Source: Nonomuraea indica (GTDB taxonomy: Bacteria; Actinomycetota; Actinomycetes; Streptosporangiales; Streptosporangiaceae). From it: a stretch of 64,000 nucleotides of DNA. The position numbers and the translations under genes are program-made. The notes below the pieces were generated by a model. The model made no database searches, was not told where the DNA came from, and saw only the letters and a program-made list of their open reading frames with translations. Positions 9,495-20,477 of this stretch are shown here, in pieces (the stretch's first letter is position 1; each line of letters opens with the position of its first letter). The stretch is from positions 89,608 through 153,607 of the forward strand of contig NZ_KZ559468.1 in the NCBI RefSeq assembly GCF_002850745.1, read 5' to 3'.

Positions 9495-10499
9495 ATGCCA
9501 TCGCCGTTCATCGAGCTCAAGGTGGGGGAGCGGACCGTCAAGGTCACCAACCCCGACAAGGTCTACTTCCCGGAGCTCGGCGCCACCAAGCGCGAGCTCG
9601 TCGAGTACTACGTGAGCGTCGGCGAGGGCGCGCTCCGGGCGATGCGCGACCGCCCCACCAACCTCAAGCGCCATCCCGACGGCATCCACACCGAGGCCAT
9701 CTACCAGAAGCGGATGCCCGCCAAGCACCCCGACTGGCTGGAGACGGTGACCGTCACCTTCCCCAGCGGGCGCACGGCCGACTCGCTGCGGGTGACCGAG
9801 GTGGCCGCCATCGCCTACTGCGCCAACCTCGGCACCATCGACTTCCACCCGTGGCAGGTGCGCGCCGGCGACGTGGAGCACCCCGACGAGCTGCGGATCG
9901 ACCTCGACCCGCAGCCGGGCGTCGCGTTCGCCGCCGTCCGCGAGGCCGCGTTCCTGACCCGCGAGGTGCTCGGCGAGCTGGGCATGACGGGGTTCGTGAA
10001 GACGTCCGGCAACCGCGGTCTGCACATCGCCGTCCGCATCGAGCCGCGCTGGGACTTCGTGCAGGTGCGGCACGCCGGCATCGCCCTGGCCCGCGCCGTC
10101 GAGGACCGCGCCCCCCACCTGGTGACGACCGCCTGGTGGAAGGAGGAGCGGGGCGAGCGGGTGTTCGTGGACTTCAACCAGAACGCCCGCGACCGCACCG
10201 TGGTCAGCGCGTACTCGGTGCGCGCCCGGCCGGCGGCGACCGTCTCGGCCCCGCTGACCTGGGACGAGCTGACGGACGCCGAGCCGGCCGACTTCGACAT
10301 CCGGACCGTCCCGGCCCGCTTCGCCAGGCTGGGCGACGTGCACGCGGCCATCGACGACCGGTCCCACTCGATCGAGCCGCTGCTCGAAAGGTACGCCGCC
10401 GACGACCGCGGCGACCTGCCGTACCCGCCGAACTACCCGAAGATGCCGGGGGAGCCGAGGCGCGTGCAGCCGAGCAAGGCGCGGCCGGCCGAGGGCTGA
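9495..10499 (+). CDS. LigD-type DNA polymerase/primase (NHEJ Pol domain)
   Basis: 334 residues forming a stand-alone Prim-Pol domain like the polymerase part of LigD. The metal-binding aspartates are D136 and D138 in LRIDLDPQPG, with a third in VFVDFNQN. The conserved KTSGNRGLHIAV and LKRHPDGI motifs, the latter for 5'-phosphate/substrate handling, are present. Such proteins fill gaps with NTPs during bacterial end joining. A matching ATP-dependent ligase is encoded at 17850-19007, 7 kb away on the same strand. No Ku gene is in the window. Start ATG 9495 follows GGTAGG. Confidence 0.93.
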   Translation: MPSPFIELKVGERTVKVTNPDKVYFPELGATKRELVEYYVSVGEGALRAMRDRPTNLKRHPDGIHTEAIYQKRMPAKHPDWLETVTVTFPSGRTADSLRVTEVAAIAYCANLGTIDFHPWQVRAGDVEHPDELRIDLDPQPGVAFAAVREAAFLTREVLGELGMTGFVKTSGNRGLHIAVRIEPRWDFVQVRHAGIALARAVEDRAPHLVTTAWWKEERGERVFVDFNQNARDRTVVSAYSVRARPAATVSAPLTWDELTDAEPADFDIRTVPARFARLGDVHAAIDDRSHSIEPLLERYAADDRGDLPYPPNYPKMPGEPRRVQPSKARPAEG

Positions 10500-10691
10500 C
10501 ATCGCCGCCGGTCCCGCGTCCGGGCGGCGGGGCGCCGGGCCCGCACGGTCGGCCCCCTCCGGCCGCCGTGACGCCCGGGCTCACCGGCCGTGCGGACGCG
10601 TGGTGCGCCGACCGCGCACGTGCCCGGAACGTAACTCCACGGGGTGGCTCCGGCCGTTTCGCCGGGGTGAGAGACCTTCTACCGAGAGGGA

Positions 10692-10718
10692 GAATCCTCT
10701 GCCGATAGGAGAGGATTC
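10692..10718. terminator. Inverted repeat in convergent intergenic region
   Basis: GAATCCTCT and AGAGGATTC form a perfect 9-bp stem around a 9-nt loop. It lies between the convergent polymerase and TPR genes. There is no T tract on either side, but placement and symmetry suit a shared transcription end. The rest of the 266-bp gap shows nothing else. Confidence 0.5.
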
Positions 10719-10765
10719 CTCCTCCGTGGGCCGCGGGTGGCCTGCGGGCGCCTCAGGCCGCCGGG

Positions 10766-11680
10766 TCAGGCGTCGCCGAATTCCAGCTCCAGCGCGCGGG
10801 TGAAGTCGGAGATCGCCTCCTCGTGCCGTTCGAGTTCCTGCAGGATCTCGCCGCGCACCCGGAACGCCCAGATGTAGCCGGGGTCGAGCTGGATGGCCCG
10901 GTCGAGGTCGCGCAGCGCGGCCTCGTTGTCGCCCAGCTCGCTCAGCACCGCGCCGCGGCTGCCGAGCGCCCGGTCGTGGTCGGGGTCCAGCTCGATCGCC
11001 TTGTTCAGGTCGGCGAGGGCCTCCTCGTAGCGGTCGATCATCCGGTACGCCTCGCCGCGCCGGCTCCAGCCGCGCACGTAGGCGGGATCGAGGTCCAGCG
11101 CCTTGGTGTAGTCGTCGATGGCCTCCGCGTACAGGTGCATGCGCTGGTAGAGGTCGCCGCGGGCCAGCCAGGAGTAGGCGATCTCCCCGTTCACCGCGAT
11201 GATCTTGGCGTGCTCGTCCAGCGCCTCGTCCATGCGGCCGAGGTCGGCCAGGGCGTCCGCCCTGGCCTCCAGGACCCACAGCGACTCCGGCGACAGGGTG
11301 AGCGCGTGCTCGAAGTCGTCCAGGGCCTCCCGGTAACGGCCGAGCGAGGCGTAGGCCTGTCCGCGCGAGCCGAGCGCGTACGCGCTGTCGGGCTCCAGCC
11401 GCAGCGCCTCGTCGAAGTCGGACAGCGCCGCCTCGTAGCGCGCGATCAGGCGGTGGCTCTCACCGCGCATCCGCCAGGCGCGCGCGTTGTCCGGCTCCAG
11501 CGCGATCGCCTCGGTCAGGTCGGCGACGGCCGCGTCGTGACGGGACAGCGCGATGTACGACTCGGCCCGGCTGCGCAGCACGGAGGCCCGCGACCGGGCG
11601 GCCTCCTCGGGCAGCTCGGGCAGGGGGGTGGGCGGGCCGGCGGGCTCGGCCCCGCGCCCGGCGATGATCTCCTCGCTCAT
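10766..11680 (-). CDS. Tetratricopeptide repeat protein
   Basis: 304 residues, almost entirely TPR units of 34 residues. About eight consecutive copies show the W/L-G-Y-A-F-A-P pattern (for example SWLARGDLYQRMHLYAEAIDDYTKALDLDP). There is no signal peptide or membrane segment, so it is a cytosolic protein-interaction scaffold. The partner is unknown. The gene ends 18 bp upstream of the aldehyde dehydrogenase stop region and could be transcribed as the second gene of that unit, since the stop of the dehydrogenase at 11699 and the TPR start at 11680 are 18 bp apart. Confidence 0.88.
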   Translation of the reverse strand: MSEEIIAGRGAEPAGPPTPLPELPEEAARSRASVLRSRAESYIALSRHDAAVADLTEAIALEPDNARAWRMRGESHRLIARYEAALSDFDEALRLEPDSAYALGSRGQAYASLGRYREALDDFEHALTLSPESLWVLEARADALADLGRMDEALDEHAKIIAVNGEIAYSWLARGDLYQRMHLYAEAIDDYTKALDLDPAYVRGWSRRGEAYRMIDRYEEALADLNKAIELDPDHDRALGSRGAVLSELGDNEAALRDLDRAIQLDPGYIWAFRVRGEILQELERHEEAISDFTRALELEFGDA

Positions 11681-11698
11681 GCCGGGAATGTATCCGAA

Positions 11699-13150
11699 CT
11701 AGATCTGGATGATGGCCGCCTTCTCGCGGGTGTACTCCAGCACCGCGTCGTGCCCGTACCCGCTGTCCTTCACGCCGCCGAACGGCAGGCCGGGCGGCAT
11801 CTGGCGGAAGGTGTTGACCCACACCGTGCCGGCCTGCAGGTCGCGGACGAACCGGTGGGCGCGGCCCAGCTCGCGTGTCCAGACCCCGGCGGCCAGCCCG
11901 TACGGCGAGTCGTTGGCGATGCGCAGCGCCTCCTCGTCGTCGTCGAACGGGATCGCCACCGCCACCGGCCCGAAGATCTCCTCCTGGCAGACGCGCAGCC
12001 GGTTGTCGGTCGTGGCGTACAGGGTGGGGGCGACCCAGTAGCCGCCCGGCAGCCGCGGCACCACCTCGGCTCCGCGCCGGCCGCCGAAGACGAGCCGAGC
12101 CCCCTCCTTCTCGGCCAGGTCGAGGTAGGAGGTGACCCGCTCGTACTGGCCCTGGGAGACGATCGGGCCCATCGTGGTGCCCGGGTCGAGCGGGTCGTCG
12201 AGCACCAGTCCGGCGGCCGCCCGCTCGATGCGTTCGAGCATCTCGTCCCAGATCGACCGGTGCAGGAGGATCCGCGAGCCGGCCACGCACACCTGGCCGG
12301 CATTGCCCGTGTAGACGGAGTTCACGGTGACGCCCTGGGTGGCGGCGTCGAGGTCGGCGTCGGGGAAGACGATGTTCGGCGACTTGCCGCCCAGCTCGAA
12401 CGTCATCGGCTTGAGCGCGTCGGCCGAGGCCCGGGTGATGACCCGGGCGGTGTCGGTGGACCCGGTCAGGCTGATGCGGTGCACGCCGCGGTGCCGCACC
12501 AGGGCGTCGCCGACCTCCTCGCCGAGGCCGCTGACGATGTTCAGCACGCCGGGCGGAAGCACCTCCGCCAGCAGCTCGCCGAGCCGCAGCACCGACACGC
12601 TCGCCTGCTCCGCGGGCTTGACGATCACCGTGTTGCCCGCGGCCAGCGCGTAGGCGGCCTTGGCGGAGAACGTGGAGACGGGGGAGTTCCACGGGATGAC
12701 GCACAGGGCCACGCCGTAGGGCTCGCGGCGGGTCAGGCCGAGCGCGTCGGGGCCGAGGATGACGGTGTCGCCCTTGACCGCGTCCAGGCACTGGGCGGCG
12801 GCGAGCTGCCACAGGTGGGCCATGCCGGGCAGGTCCCGGTGCAGGGTGTCGCGCAGGATCCGGCCGTTGTCGCGGGTCTCCAGCCGGGCCAGTTCCTCGG
12901 CGTGCTCGGTGAAGACGGCGGCGACCCGGCGCAGCAGGTGCGCCCGGCCCAGCGCGGGCATGGCCGACCAGCGCGGGAACGCCCGCCCGGCGGCCGCCAC
13001 GGCCGCGTCCGCGTCGCGCGGGCCGCTCGCGGGCACCCGGGCCCACGGCTCGCCGGTGGCGGGGTTGACCGAGTCGAGGGTCCTGCCGTCGGCCGCGGGG
13101 ACGAGCCGGCCGTCGATGAGGTTGCGATAGTCAGCCACGCCACCAAGCAT
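11699..13150 (-). CDS. NAD(P)-dependent aldehyde dehydrogenase
   Basis: 483 residues. It oxidises an aldehyde to a carboxylate. Catalytic residues are visible: N155 in IPWNSP, E252 in FELGGKSPN and C288 in NAGQVCVAGS. The substrate cannot be deduced; the set resembles the betaine/aromatic aldehyde class. ATG 13150 lies inside the palindrome CAAGCATATGCTTG; GTG 13138 is an alternative start (479 residues) with TTGGTGG upstream. The overlap of start and palindrome suggests repressor control at the start site. It probably heads a unit with the TPR gene. Confidence 0.93.
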   Translation of the reverse strand: MLGGVADYRNLIDGRLVPAADGRTLDSVNPATGEPWARVPASGPRDADAAVAAAGRAFPRWSAMPALGRAHLLRRVAAVFTEHAEELARLETRDNGRILRDTLHRDLPGMAHLWQLAAAQCLDAVKGDTVILGPDALGLTRREPYGVALCVIPWNSPVSTFSAKAAYALAAGNTVIVKPAEQASVSVLRLGELLAEVLPPGVLNIVSGLGEEVGDALVRHRGVHRISLTGSTDTARVITRASADALKPMTFELGGKSPNIVFPDADLDAATQGVTVNSVYTGNAGQVCVAGSRILLHRSIWDEMLERIERAAAGLVLDDPLDPGTTMGPIVSQGQYERVTSYLDLAEKEGARLVFGGRRGAEVVPRLPGGYWVAPTLYATTDNRLRVCQEEIFGPVAVAIPFDDDEEALRIANDSPYGLAAGVWTRELGRAHRFVRDLQAGTVWVNTFRQMPPGLPFGGVKDSGYGHDAVLEYTREKAAIIQI

Positions 13151-13157
13151 ATGCTTG
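13144..13157. promoter_or_regulatory. Palindrome over the aldehyde dehydrogenase start
   Basis: CAAGCATATGCTTG is a perfect 14-bp inverted repeat spanning the ATG of the dehydrogenase, 40 bp from the divergent pgeF start. Half-site CAAGCAT is like those of TetR-family operators. No regulator gene is adjacent. Confidence 0.55.
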
Positions 13158-13196
13158 CTTGATTGGCGGGGGCCAGAGGAGCTCTAGGATCGAGGC

Positions 13197-13904
13197 ATGC
13201 TGCTGGCTCCCGGCGTGCACGTCGCCGTCACCGACCGCCACGGGGGCGTGAGCGCCCCGCCGTACGGCTCGCGCAACCTCGGCGGGCTGGTCGGCGACGC
13301 CCCCGCCGCCGTCCGGGCCAACCGCGACGGCCTCGTGGCCGAGCTGGGCGTACGGGCCGTGGTGTTCATGCGGCAGGTGCACGGCGCGGACGTCGCGTAC
13401 GTGGGCGAGCCGTTCGGCGACGACCCCCCGCCGCTCGACGGGGTCTTCACCGGCGAGCCGCGGCTGGCCCTCGCCTCGCTGGGCGCCGACTGCCCGGCGG
13501 TGCTCGTGGCCGACCCCGAGGCGCGCCTGGTGGGCGCCGCCCACTCCGGACGGCCCGGCACCGAGGCGGGCGTGGCGGCGGAGCTGGTCTCGGCCATGGC
13601 GGCCAAGGGCGCGCGGCCGGAGCGGATGGCGGCGTTCGTCGGGCCCGGCGCGTGCGGGCGCTGCTACGAGGTGCCCGCCGACCTGCGCGAACGGGTGGCG
13701 GCACGGGTGCCCGAGACCTGGTCCGCCACCTCCTGGGGCACCCCCGCCCTCGACCTGCGGGCCGGGATCGAGGCACAGCTGCGCCGGGCGGGCGTCGTGG
13801 AGGTGCGGTACGACGCCCGGTGCACCATCGAGTCGGCGGAGCTGTACTCCCACCGGCGCGAACGCGCCTGCGGGCGGTTCGCCGGGCTCATCTGGCTGGA
13901 CTGA
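13197..13904 (+). CDS. pgeF: Peptidoglycan editing factor PgeF (YfiH/laccase-domain family)
   Basis: 235 residues. Members remove L-Ser wrongly built into muropeptides in E. coli and also act as purine nucleosidases or polyphenol oxidases. Zinc-site motifs are present in order: MRQVHGADV, LGADCPAVLVADP and GAAHSGRPGT. The third normally reads AHAGWRG, so the Trp-Arg pair is changed here. The C-terminal CYEV and YSHRRERACGRFAGLIWL are typical. In many actinomycetes this gene follows ftsZ; here it stands alone, divergent from an aldehyde dehydrogenase, so it may be a second copy. Confidence 0.88.
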   Translation: MLLAPGVHVAVTDRHGGVSAPPYGSRNLGGLVGDAPAAVRANRDGLVAELGVRAVVFMRQVHGADVAYVGEPFGDDPPPLDGVFTGEPRLALASLGADCPAVLVADPEARLVGAAHSGRPGTEAGVAAELVSAMAAKGARPERMAAFVGPGACGRCYEVPADLRERVAARVPETWSATSWGTPALDLRAGIEAQLRRAGVVEVRYDARCTIESAELYSHRRERACGRFAGLIWLD

Positions 13905-14008
13905 GCCCCCGCAGGCCCCGACCCGCCCCGCCGGACGCCCGCCCCGCGAGATGATCGCGGCGGGAACCCGCGATAGGGTCGGAAGACCACTACGGAGGGA
14001 GCATTCAC

Positions 14009-14434
14009 ATGGCCACCACCCGCACCGCCACCACCCAGTGGAAGGGCGCCCTGCTCGACGGTTCCGGCACGGTCGCGCTGGAGAGCTCGGGCGTCGGCAC
14101 GTTCGAGGTCTCCTGGCCCTCCAGGGCCGAGGCCGCCAACGGCAAGACCTCCCCCGAGGAGCTCATCGCCGCCGCGCACTCCTCGTGTTTCTCGATGGCG
14201 CTGTCGCACGGCCTGGCCGGAGCCGGCACGCCGCCGGAGTCGCTGCGCACGAGTGCCGACGTGACGTTCCAGCCGGGCGAGGGCATCACCGGCATCGTGA
14301 TCACCGTCGAGGGGCAGGTGCCCGGCATCAGCGCCGAGCAGTTCCAGGAGGCGGCCGAGACGGCCAAGGCCAACTGCCCGGTGAGCAAGGCCCTGGCCGG
14401 CACCACCATCACGCTCAAGGCCTCGCTCCTCTAG
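14009..14434 (+). CDS. OsmC family peroxiredoxin
   Basis: 141 residues with GGAGG about 10 nt before ATG 14009. OsmC/Ohr proteins reduce organic hydroperoxides with two cysteines. Here the first sits in AAHSSCFSMALSHGL and the second in AKANCPVSKALAG, with the helix-facing EELIAAAHSSC motif intact. The sequence is of the OsmC branch (VTFQPGEGITGIVITVEGQVPG). It is followed 34 bp later by glgX on the same strand, a possible stress-linked operon. Confidence 0.92.
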   Translation: MATTRTATTQWKGALLDGSGTVALESSGVGTFEVSWPSRAEAANGKTSPEELIAAAHSSCFSMALSHGLAGAGTPPESLRTSADVTFQPGEGITGIVITVEGQVPGISAEQFQEAAETAKANCPVSKALAGTTITLKASLL

Positions 14435-14467
14435 CGCGAGCGCGATCGCGTGCGACAATCGGGTCAC

Positions 14468-16591
<2,124 letters not shown>

Positions 16592-16594
16592 CCG

Positions 16595-17047
16595 TCACGG
16601 CTCGCGGGCCGCGCCGGCCGTCAGCAGGACCAGGACGAACGTGGCCACGCCCGCCACGCCGTGCAGGGCCACCGCCACCACGGGGAAGCGCCGCTCGGCC
16701 CCCCTGGCGTGCCGGCCGCCGCCCAGCCAGCGGGTGAACATGACGAACCCGAGCAGCACCGCCGTCGCCAGCGTCCCGAACGCCGTCCAGGCCAGCGCCC
16801 GCGACCCGGTCAGGAGATGGCCGACCCAGCAGCCGAGCGCCGTGACGGCCAGCGTGGGGTGCGACAGGACCAGCGTCAGCGGGAAGCGGGTGACCTTGGC
16901 GGCCTGCCGGCGCAGCCCGCCGCCCGACAGCCACAGGCGGAGCAGGTAGAACCCGACGAGCGCGGTCGACACCCACGTCACCGTGGTGAGCAGCCCCACC
17001 TGGGCCTCCTTCGGTCCCGGTCCTGCCGAGAACGTTATGCCGGTCAT
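16595..17047 (-). CDS. Small integral membrane protein
   Basis: 150 residues from ATG 17047 (GAGGGGG just upstream, rather close); the frame is open to 17083. Four hydrophobic segments are visible at roughly 18-37 (VTWVSTALVGFYLLRLWL), 56-75, 82-105 (AWTAFGTLATAVLLGFVMF) and 123-144 (ALHGVAGVATFVLVLLTAG). Short loops join them and Arg-rich turns follow the positive-inside rule. No catalytic or metal-binding pattern stands out. I do not recognise the family. It is divergent from the reductase gene at 17131 by 83 bp. Confidence 0.6.
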   Translation of the reverse strand: MTGITFSAGPGPKEAQVGLLTTVTWVSTALVGFYLLRLWLSGGGLRRQAAKVTRFPLTLVLSHPTLAVTALGCWVGHLLTGSRALAWTAFGTLATAVLLGFVMFTRWLGGGRHARGAERRFPVVAVALHGVAGVATFVLVLLTAGAAREP

Positions 17048-17130
17048 TCCCCCTCTGCCAGGAGGTGCGGCAGAACTGGGCAAGGTGGGCGTGCGGCCTG
17101 GTTGTCGGAGGCGTATGCCAAGGTAGAGGA

Positions 17131-17853
17131 GTGCGTCGCATCCATCCAGACATACAAGACGATCCGGACATTGCGCTGGCCTACGCCTACCCCGAGGGAC
17201 GGCCGTGGCTGCGCGTCAACATGGTCGCCAGCGCCGACGGCGCCACCTGGGTCGACGGCAGGTCGGGGGGCCTGTCGAGCAGGGGCGACCGGCGGATCTT
17301 CGGGGTCCTGCGCGGGATGGCCGACGTGATCGTCGCCGGGGCCGCCACCGTGCGGGCCGAGGGCTACGGCGCGGTCGAGCCGCGCGAGTCGTGGCGGGCG
17401 CTGCGCGCGGGCCGGCCGCCGGCGCCGCCCCTCGCGGTGGTCACCCGCAGCCTCGACCTCGACCTCGACGGCCCGCTGTTCCACGGAGCGGTGTCCCGCA
17501 CGATCGTCCTCACCTGCGAGGCCGCCCCCCGCGAGCGCCGCAAGGCCGCCGCCGAGCTGGCCGACGTGGTCGTGGCCGGCGACACCGGGGTGGACCTGCA
17601 GGCGGCCGTGCGCGAGCTGCACGCCCGCGGGCTGACCAGGCTGCTGTGCGAGGGCGGGCCGCGGCTCAACGCCCAGCTCGCCGCCGCTGGTCTGCTCGAC
17701 GAGCTGTGCCTGACGATCAGCCCGATGCTGGTCGGCGGCGGTGCGGCGCGCGTGCTCAACGGCGAGCCGTCGCGGGTCGGGCTGGGCCTGGACCACGTGC
17801 TGGAGGAGGACGGCGTCCTGTTCTGCCGCTACACGAGGGGAGCCGACGCATGA
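17131..17853 (+). CDS. RibD C-terminal / dihydrofolate-reductase-like pyrimidine reductase
   Basis: 240 residues from GTG 17131. The fold is that of the RibD C-terminal reductase. It shows RVNMVASADGATWVDG with the substrate loop, SSRGDRRIFGVLRGMADVIVAGAATVRAE and the NADPH-binding CEGGPRLNAQL. It lacks the RibD deaminase domain, so it may be a stand-alone reductase in riboflavin or a related pathway. Its stop overlaps the ligase start as ATGA, so the two are translationally coupled. A functional link with DNA repair is not obvious. Confidence 0.85.
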   Translation: MRRIHPDIQDDPDIALAYAYPEGRPWLRVNMVASADGATWVDGRSGGLSSRGDRRIFGVLRGMADVIVAGAATVRAEGYGAVEPRESWRALRAGRPPAPPLAVVTRSLDLDLDGPLFHGAVSRTIVLTCEAAPRERRKAAAELADVVVAGDTGVDLQAAVRELHARGLTRLLCEGGPRLNAQLAAAGLLDELCLTISPMLVGGGAARVLNGEPSRVGLGLDHVLEEDGVLFCRYTRGADA

Positions 17854-19007
17854 CCGACGCCACCACTCCAGGCCCCGCCGCCGCCGAGGCCGAGCCGGAG
17901 CCGGTGCCCAACCTGCCGGTGCGCCCGCCCGTGCCGCCCATGCTGGCCAGACCGGTCAAGGCGATGCCCAAGCAGGACGGCAACCTGATCTACGAGCCGA
18001 AGTGGGACGGCTTCCGCTGCATCGTCTTCCGTGACGGCGACGAGGTCTACCTGGGCAGCCGCAACGAGCGGCCGTTCACCCGCTACTTCCCGGAGCTGGT
18101 CGAGGCCGTCCGCGCCGAGCTGCCCGACCGGGTGGTGATCGACGGCGAGATCGTGCTGCCGCGCGGTTCGCAGCTCGACTTCGAGGCGCTCCAGCAGCGC
18201 ATCCACCCGGCCGCCTCGCGGGTGCGGATGCTGGCGGAGCAGACCCCGGCGTCGTTCGTCGCCTTCGACCTGCTGGCGCTCGGCTCCGAGTCCCTGATGG
18301 AGACGCCGTTCGCCGAGCGGCGCCGCCGGCTGGAGGGCCTCTTCGACGCCGCCGGCCGCTCGGTCCGGCTCACCCCGGTCACCCGCGACGACGGGCAGGC
18401 CGCCGAGTGGTTCGAGACGTTCGAGGGGGCCGGGCTCGACGGCATCATCGTCAAGCCGTCCGACCAGCCCTACGTGCCCGACAAACGCACCATGTTCAAG
18501 GTCAAGCACGAGCGCACCGCCGACGTGGTGATCGCCGGCTACCGCGAGCACAAGACCGGCCCGATCGTCGGCTCCCTCCTGCTCGGCCTCTACGGCCGCG
18601 ACGGCATGCTGCACCACGTGGGCGTGGCCGCGTCGTTCCCGATGGCCCGCCGCGCCGAGCTGGTCGAGGAGCTGCGGCCCTACCTCGCCGAGCTGGGCGA
18701 GCACCCGTGGGGCCACTGGGCCGAGCAGGCCGCCGGCACCATCGGGCAGCCCGCGCCCGGCCCGGCGACGGGCGGGCAGCGGGTGCCCGGCGCGGTGTCG
18801 CGGTGGAACGCCAAGAAGGACCTGTCGTTCATCCCGCTGCGACCCGAGCTGGTGATCGAGGTGGCCTACGACCAGATGGAGGGCGACCGGTTCCGCCACA
18901 CGGCGCAGTGGCGCCGCTGGCGGCCCGACCGCACCCCGCAGTCGTGCACGTACGAGCAGCTCGAACGGCCCGTCTCCTACGACCTGGACGACATCCTCGC
19001 CCGCTGA
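17850..19007 (+). CDS. ATP-dependent DNA ligase (LigC type)
   Basis: 385 residues. The adenylation motif is EPKWDGFR with K51 as the AMP-accepting lysine. Further nucleotidyltransferase motifs follow: SRNERPFTRYFPEL, VVIDGEIVLP, FVAFDLLALG, DGIIVKPSDQPYVPDKR and MFKVKHERTADVVIAGY. An OB-fold domain completes the C-terminus (about 240-385). It has a 30-residue Pro/Glu-rich N-terminal tail. It most resembles LigC, a minor ligase used in repair, and probably pairs with the stand-alone LigD-type polymerase at 9495-10499. Coupled by ATGA overlap to the upstream reductase. Confidence 0.92.
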   Translation: MTDATTPGPAAAEAEPEPVPNLPVRPPVPPMLARPVKAMPKQDGNLIYEPKWDGFRCIVFRDGDEVYLGSRNERPFTRYFPELVEAVRAELPDRVVIDGEIVLPRGSQLDFEALQQRIHPAASRVRMLAEQTPASFVAFDLLALGSESLMETPFAERRRRLEGLFDAAGRSVRLTPVTRDDGQAAEWFETFEGAGLDGIIVKPSDQPYVPDKRTMFKVKHERTADVVIAGYREHKTGPIVGSLLLGLYGRDGMLHHVGVAASFPMARRAELVEELRPYLAELGEHPWGHWAEQAAGTIGQPAPGPATGGQRVPGAVSRWNAKKDLSFIPLRPELVIEVAYDQMEGDRFRHTAQWRRWRPDRTPQSCTYEQLERPVSYDLDDILAR

Positions 19008-19018
19008 CCCCCGCGGGG

Positions 19019-20368
19019 TCAGAGCTTGGCCAGCGCCTCGGTCACCAGGTCGCGGGCGTAGTCGTCGTCGCTCTCCTCGAGCACCCGCTCGGCCCCCCGC
19101 CTGGCCCGGTCGTCCCCGCGCTCGGCCAGGCCGCGGACGGCCTCGGCGACCGTGCGCAGGTCGGTGTCGTCCAGGCGGGCGGCCAGCGCCTCACGGATGC
19201 GCGGGGTGTCGGCGTCGAGGGACGCCAGGCCCGACGTGGCCCAGTCGCGCACCTCGTCGTCGTCGTCCTCCGTCATCGAGACGAGCAGCTCCAGCCCGTC
19301 GGCGTGGTCCGCGGGAAGCACGTCGGCCAGCGCGATCGCGTCGGTCATCGTGCGCTTGTGCCCGGGACGGCCGATGAGGTCGAGCACCTGCGGCAGCGCC
19401 CGCGCGTCACCCTGGTGGCCGAGCGCCGCCAGCACCGAGCGGAGCACCTGCGGGTTGCTCTCGGTGGTGGCCATCCGCTGCAGCAGGGGCAGGGTGCGCT
19501 CCAGGTAGGGCTTGTCGCCCTCCCTCATCCCGAACTGCGCGATCGCGTCCACCCCGAACTCCCGCTCCCGGGCGTCCTCGCTCACGCACAGCCCGGCCAG
19601 CGCCTCGTAGGTCTCCTCGTCGGCCCGCTTGCCCAGCGCGTCGGCCACGATCCACCACGTCTCGGCGTCCTCGTCGATGTCACGGTGCGCCAGGGCCCGT
19701 GCCACCAGCTGCTCCACCGGCGGGCGGACGCCGGTGGCCTCCTCCAGCAGCGTCGCGACGGCGGCGTGGCCGCGCTGCGCCTGCACCTGCTCGGTCTCCG
19801 ACCCGTCGGGGGAACGGCCCGCCACGGTGACCAGCTCGGTGCCGTCCTTGGCGAACTGGCGGCCCACGACGTACTCCCAGCCCTCCTGGCCGATCTGGTC
19901 GAGCAGGGCGCTCTCCAGGTGCACGCCCACCCAGTCGGCGGCGATGTCGAGCGGGGTGTCGCCGTCGCCGTCGTACGTGCCGGCGTCGGCCCCGCTGTCC
20001 AGCAGCACCCGCACCACGCCCAGGGCCCCGCGCCGGGCCGCCAGCGTCAGAGGCGTGTCACCGTCGTCGTTCGCGGTGCCCACCTCCGCCCCCGCCTCCA
20101 CGAGCAGCCGGGCCGCGTCGGCGTGGCCGTTGGCCGCCGCCCACAGCAACGCGGTCCAGCCGCCGGCCTCCCGGCCGTTCACGTCGGCGCCGGCGGCGAG
20201 CAGCGTCCGGATCACCTCCAGGCGGTCCCACGCGGCCGCCGCGCACAGCGGCAGTCCCTCCTCCTCGCCCTCGGCGATCCGATCGGGGTCGGCGCCCGCA
20301 GCGAGCAGCTCGCTGACGTCGTCCTGCTCGCCGTTCAACGCGGCCCGGTAGAGCTTGTCCTCATGCAT
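19019..20368 (-). CDS. Ankyrin-repeat plus HEAT-like repeat protein
   Basis: 449 residues. The N-terminal third has four ankyrin units (for example GWTALLWAAANGHADAARLL and GDTPLTLAARRGALGVVRVLL). The C-terminal half is built of alpha-helical HEAT-like repeats (REREFGVDAIAQFG, LRSVLAALGHQGDARALPQV, DDEVRDWATSGLASL). No enzyme motif or signal peptide is present. The two repeat classes together suggest a cytosolic adaptor. The ATG at 20368 is chosen; the ribosome binding site is weak. Its 3' end is convergent with the ligase, 11 bp apart. Confidence 0.85.
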   Translation of the reverse strand: MHEDKLYRAALNGEQDDVSELLAAGADPDRIAEGEEEGLPLCAAAAWDRLEVIRTLLAAGADVNGREAGGWTALLWAAANGHADAARLLVEAGAEVGTANDDGDTPLTLAARRGALGVVRVLLDSGADAGTYDGDGDTPLDIAADWVGVHLESALLDQIGQEGWEYVVGRQFAKDGTELVTVAGRSPDGSETEQVQAQRGHAAVATLLEEATGVRPPVEQLVARALAHRDIDEDAETWWIVADALGKRADEETYEALAGLCVSEDAREREFGVDAIAQFGMREGDKPYLERTLPLLQRMATTESNPQVLRSVLAALGHQGDARALPQVLDLIGRPGHKRTMTDAIALADVLPADHADGLELLVSMTEDDDDEVRDWATSGLASLDADTPRIREALAARLDDTDLRTVAEAVRGLAERGDDRARRGAERVLEESDDDYARDLVTEALAKL

Positions 20369-20445
20369 GCATCGGACCCTAGCCGAGCTGCGCCCCTCCT
20401 ACGGACTACGCCGCCGTCCGGGGAGGTTCCTCCTCCGGGAGGAGC

Positions 20446-20470
20446 CGTTTCGCCCCGAAACGCGATATGT
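20446..20470 (+). promoter_or_regulatory. Candidate leaderless promoter with inverted repeat
   Basis: TATGTT at 20465-20470 fits a TANNNT minus-10 box, and its transcript would begin at or next to the ATG at 20478. Just upstream, CGTTTCG (20446-20452) and CGAAACG (20456-20462) form a 7-bp inverted repeat with a 3-nt spacer, lying in the spacer and minus-35 zone. That is where a repressor would act. No clear minus-35 box is visible. Confidence 0.45.
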
Positions 20471-20477
20471 TGCGTTT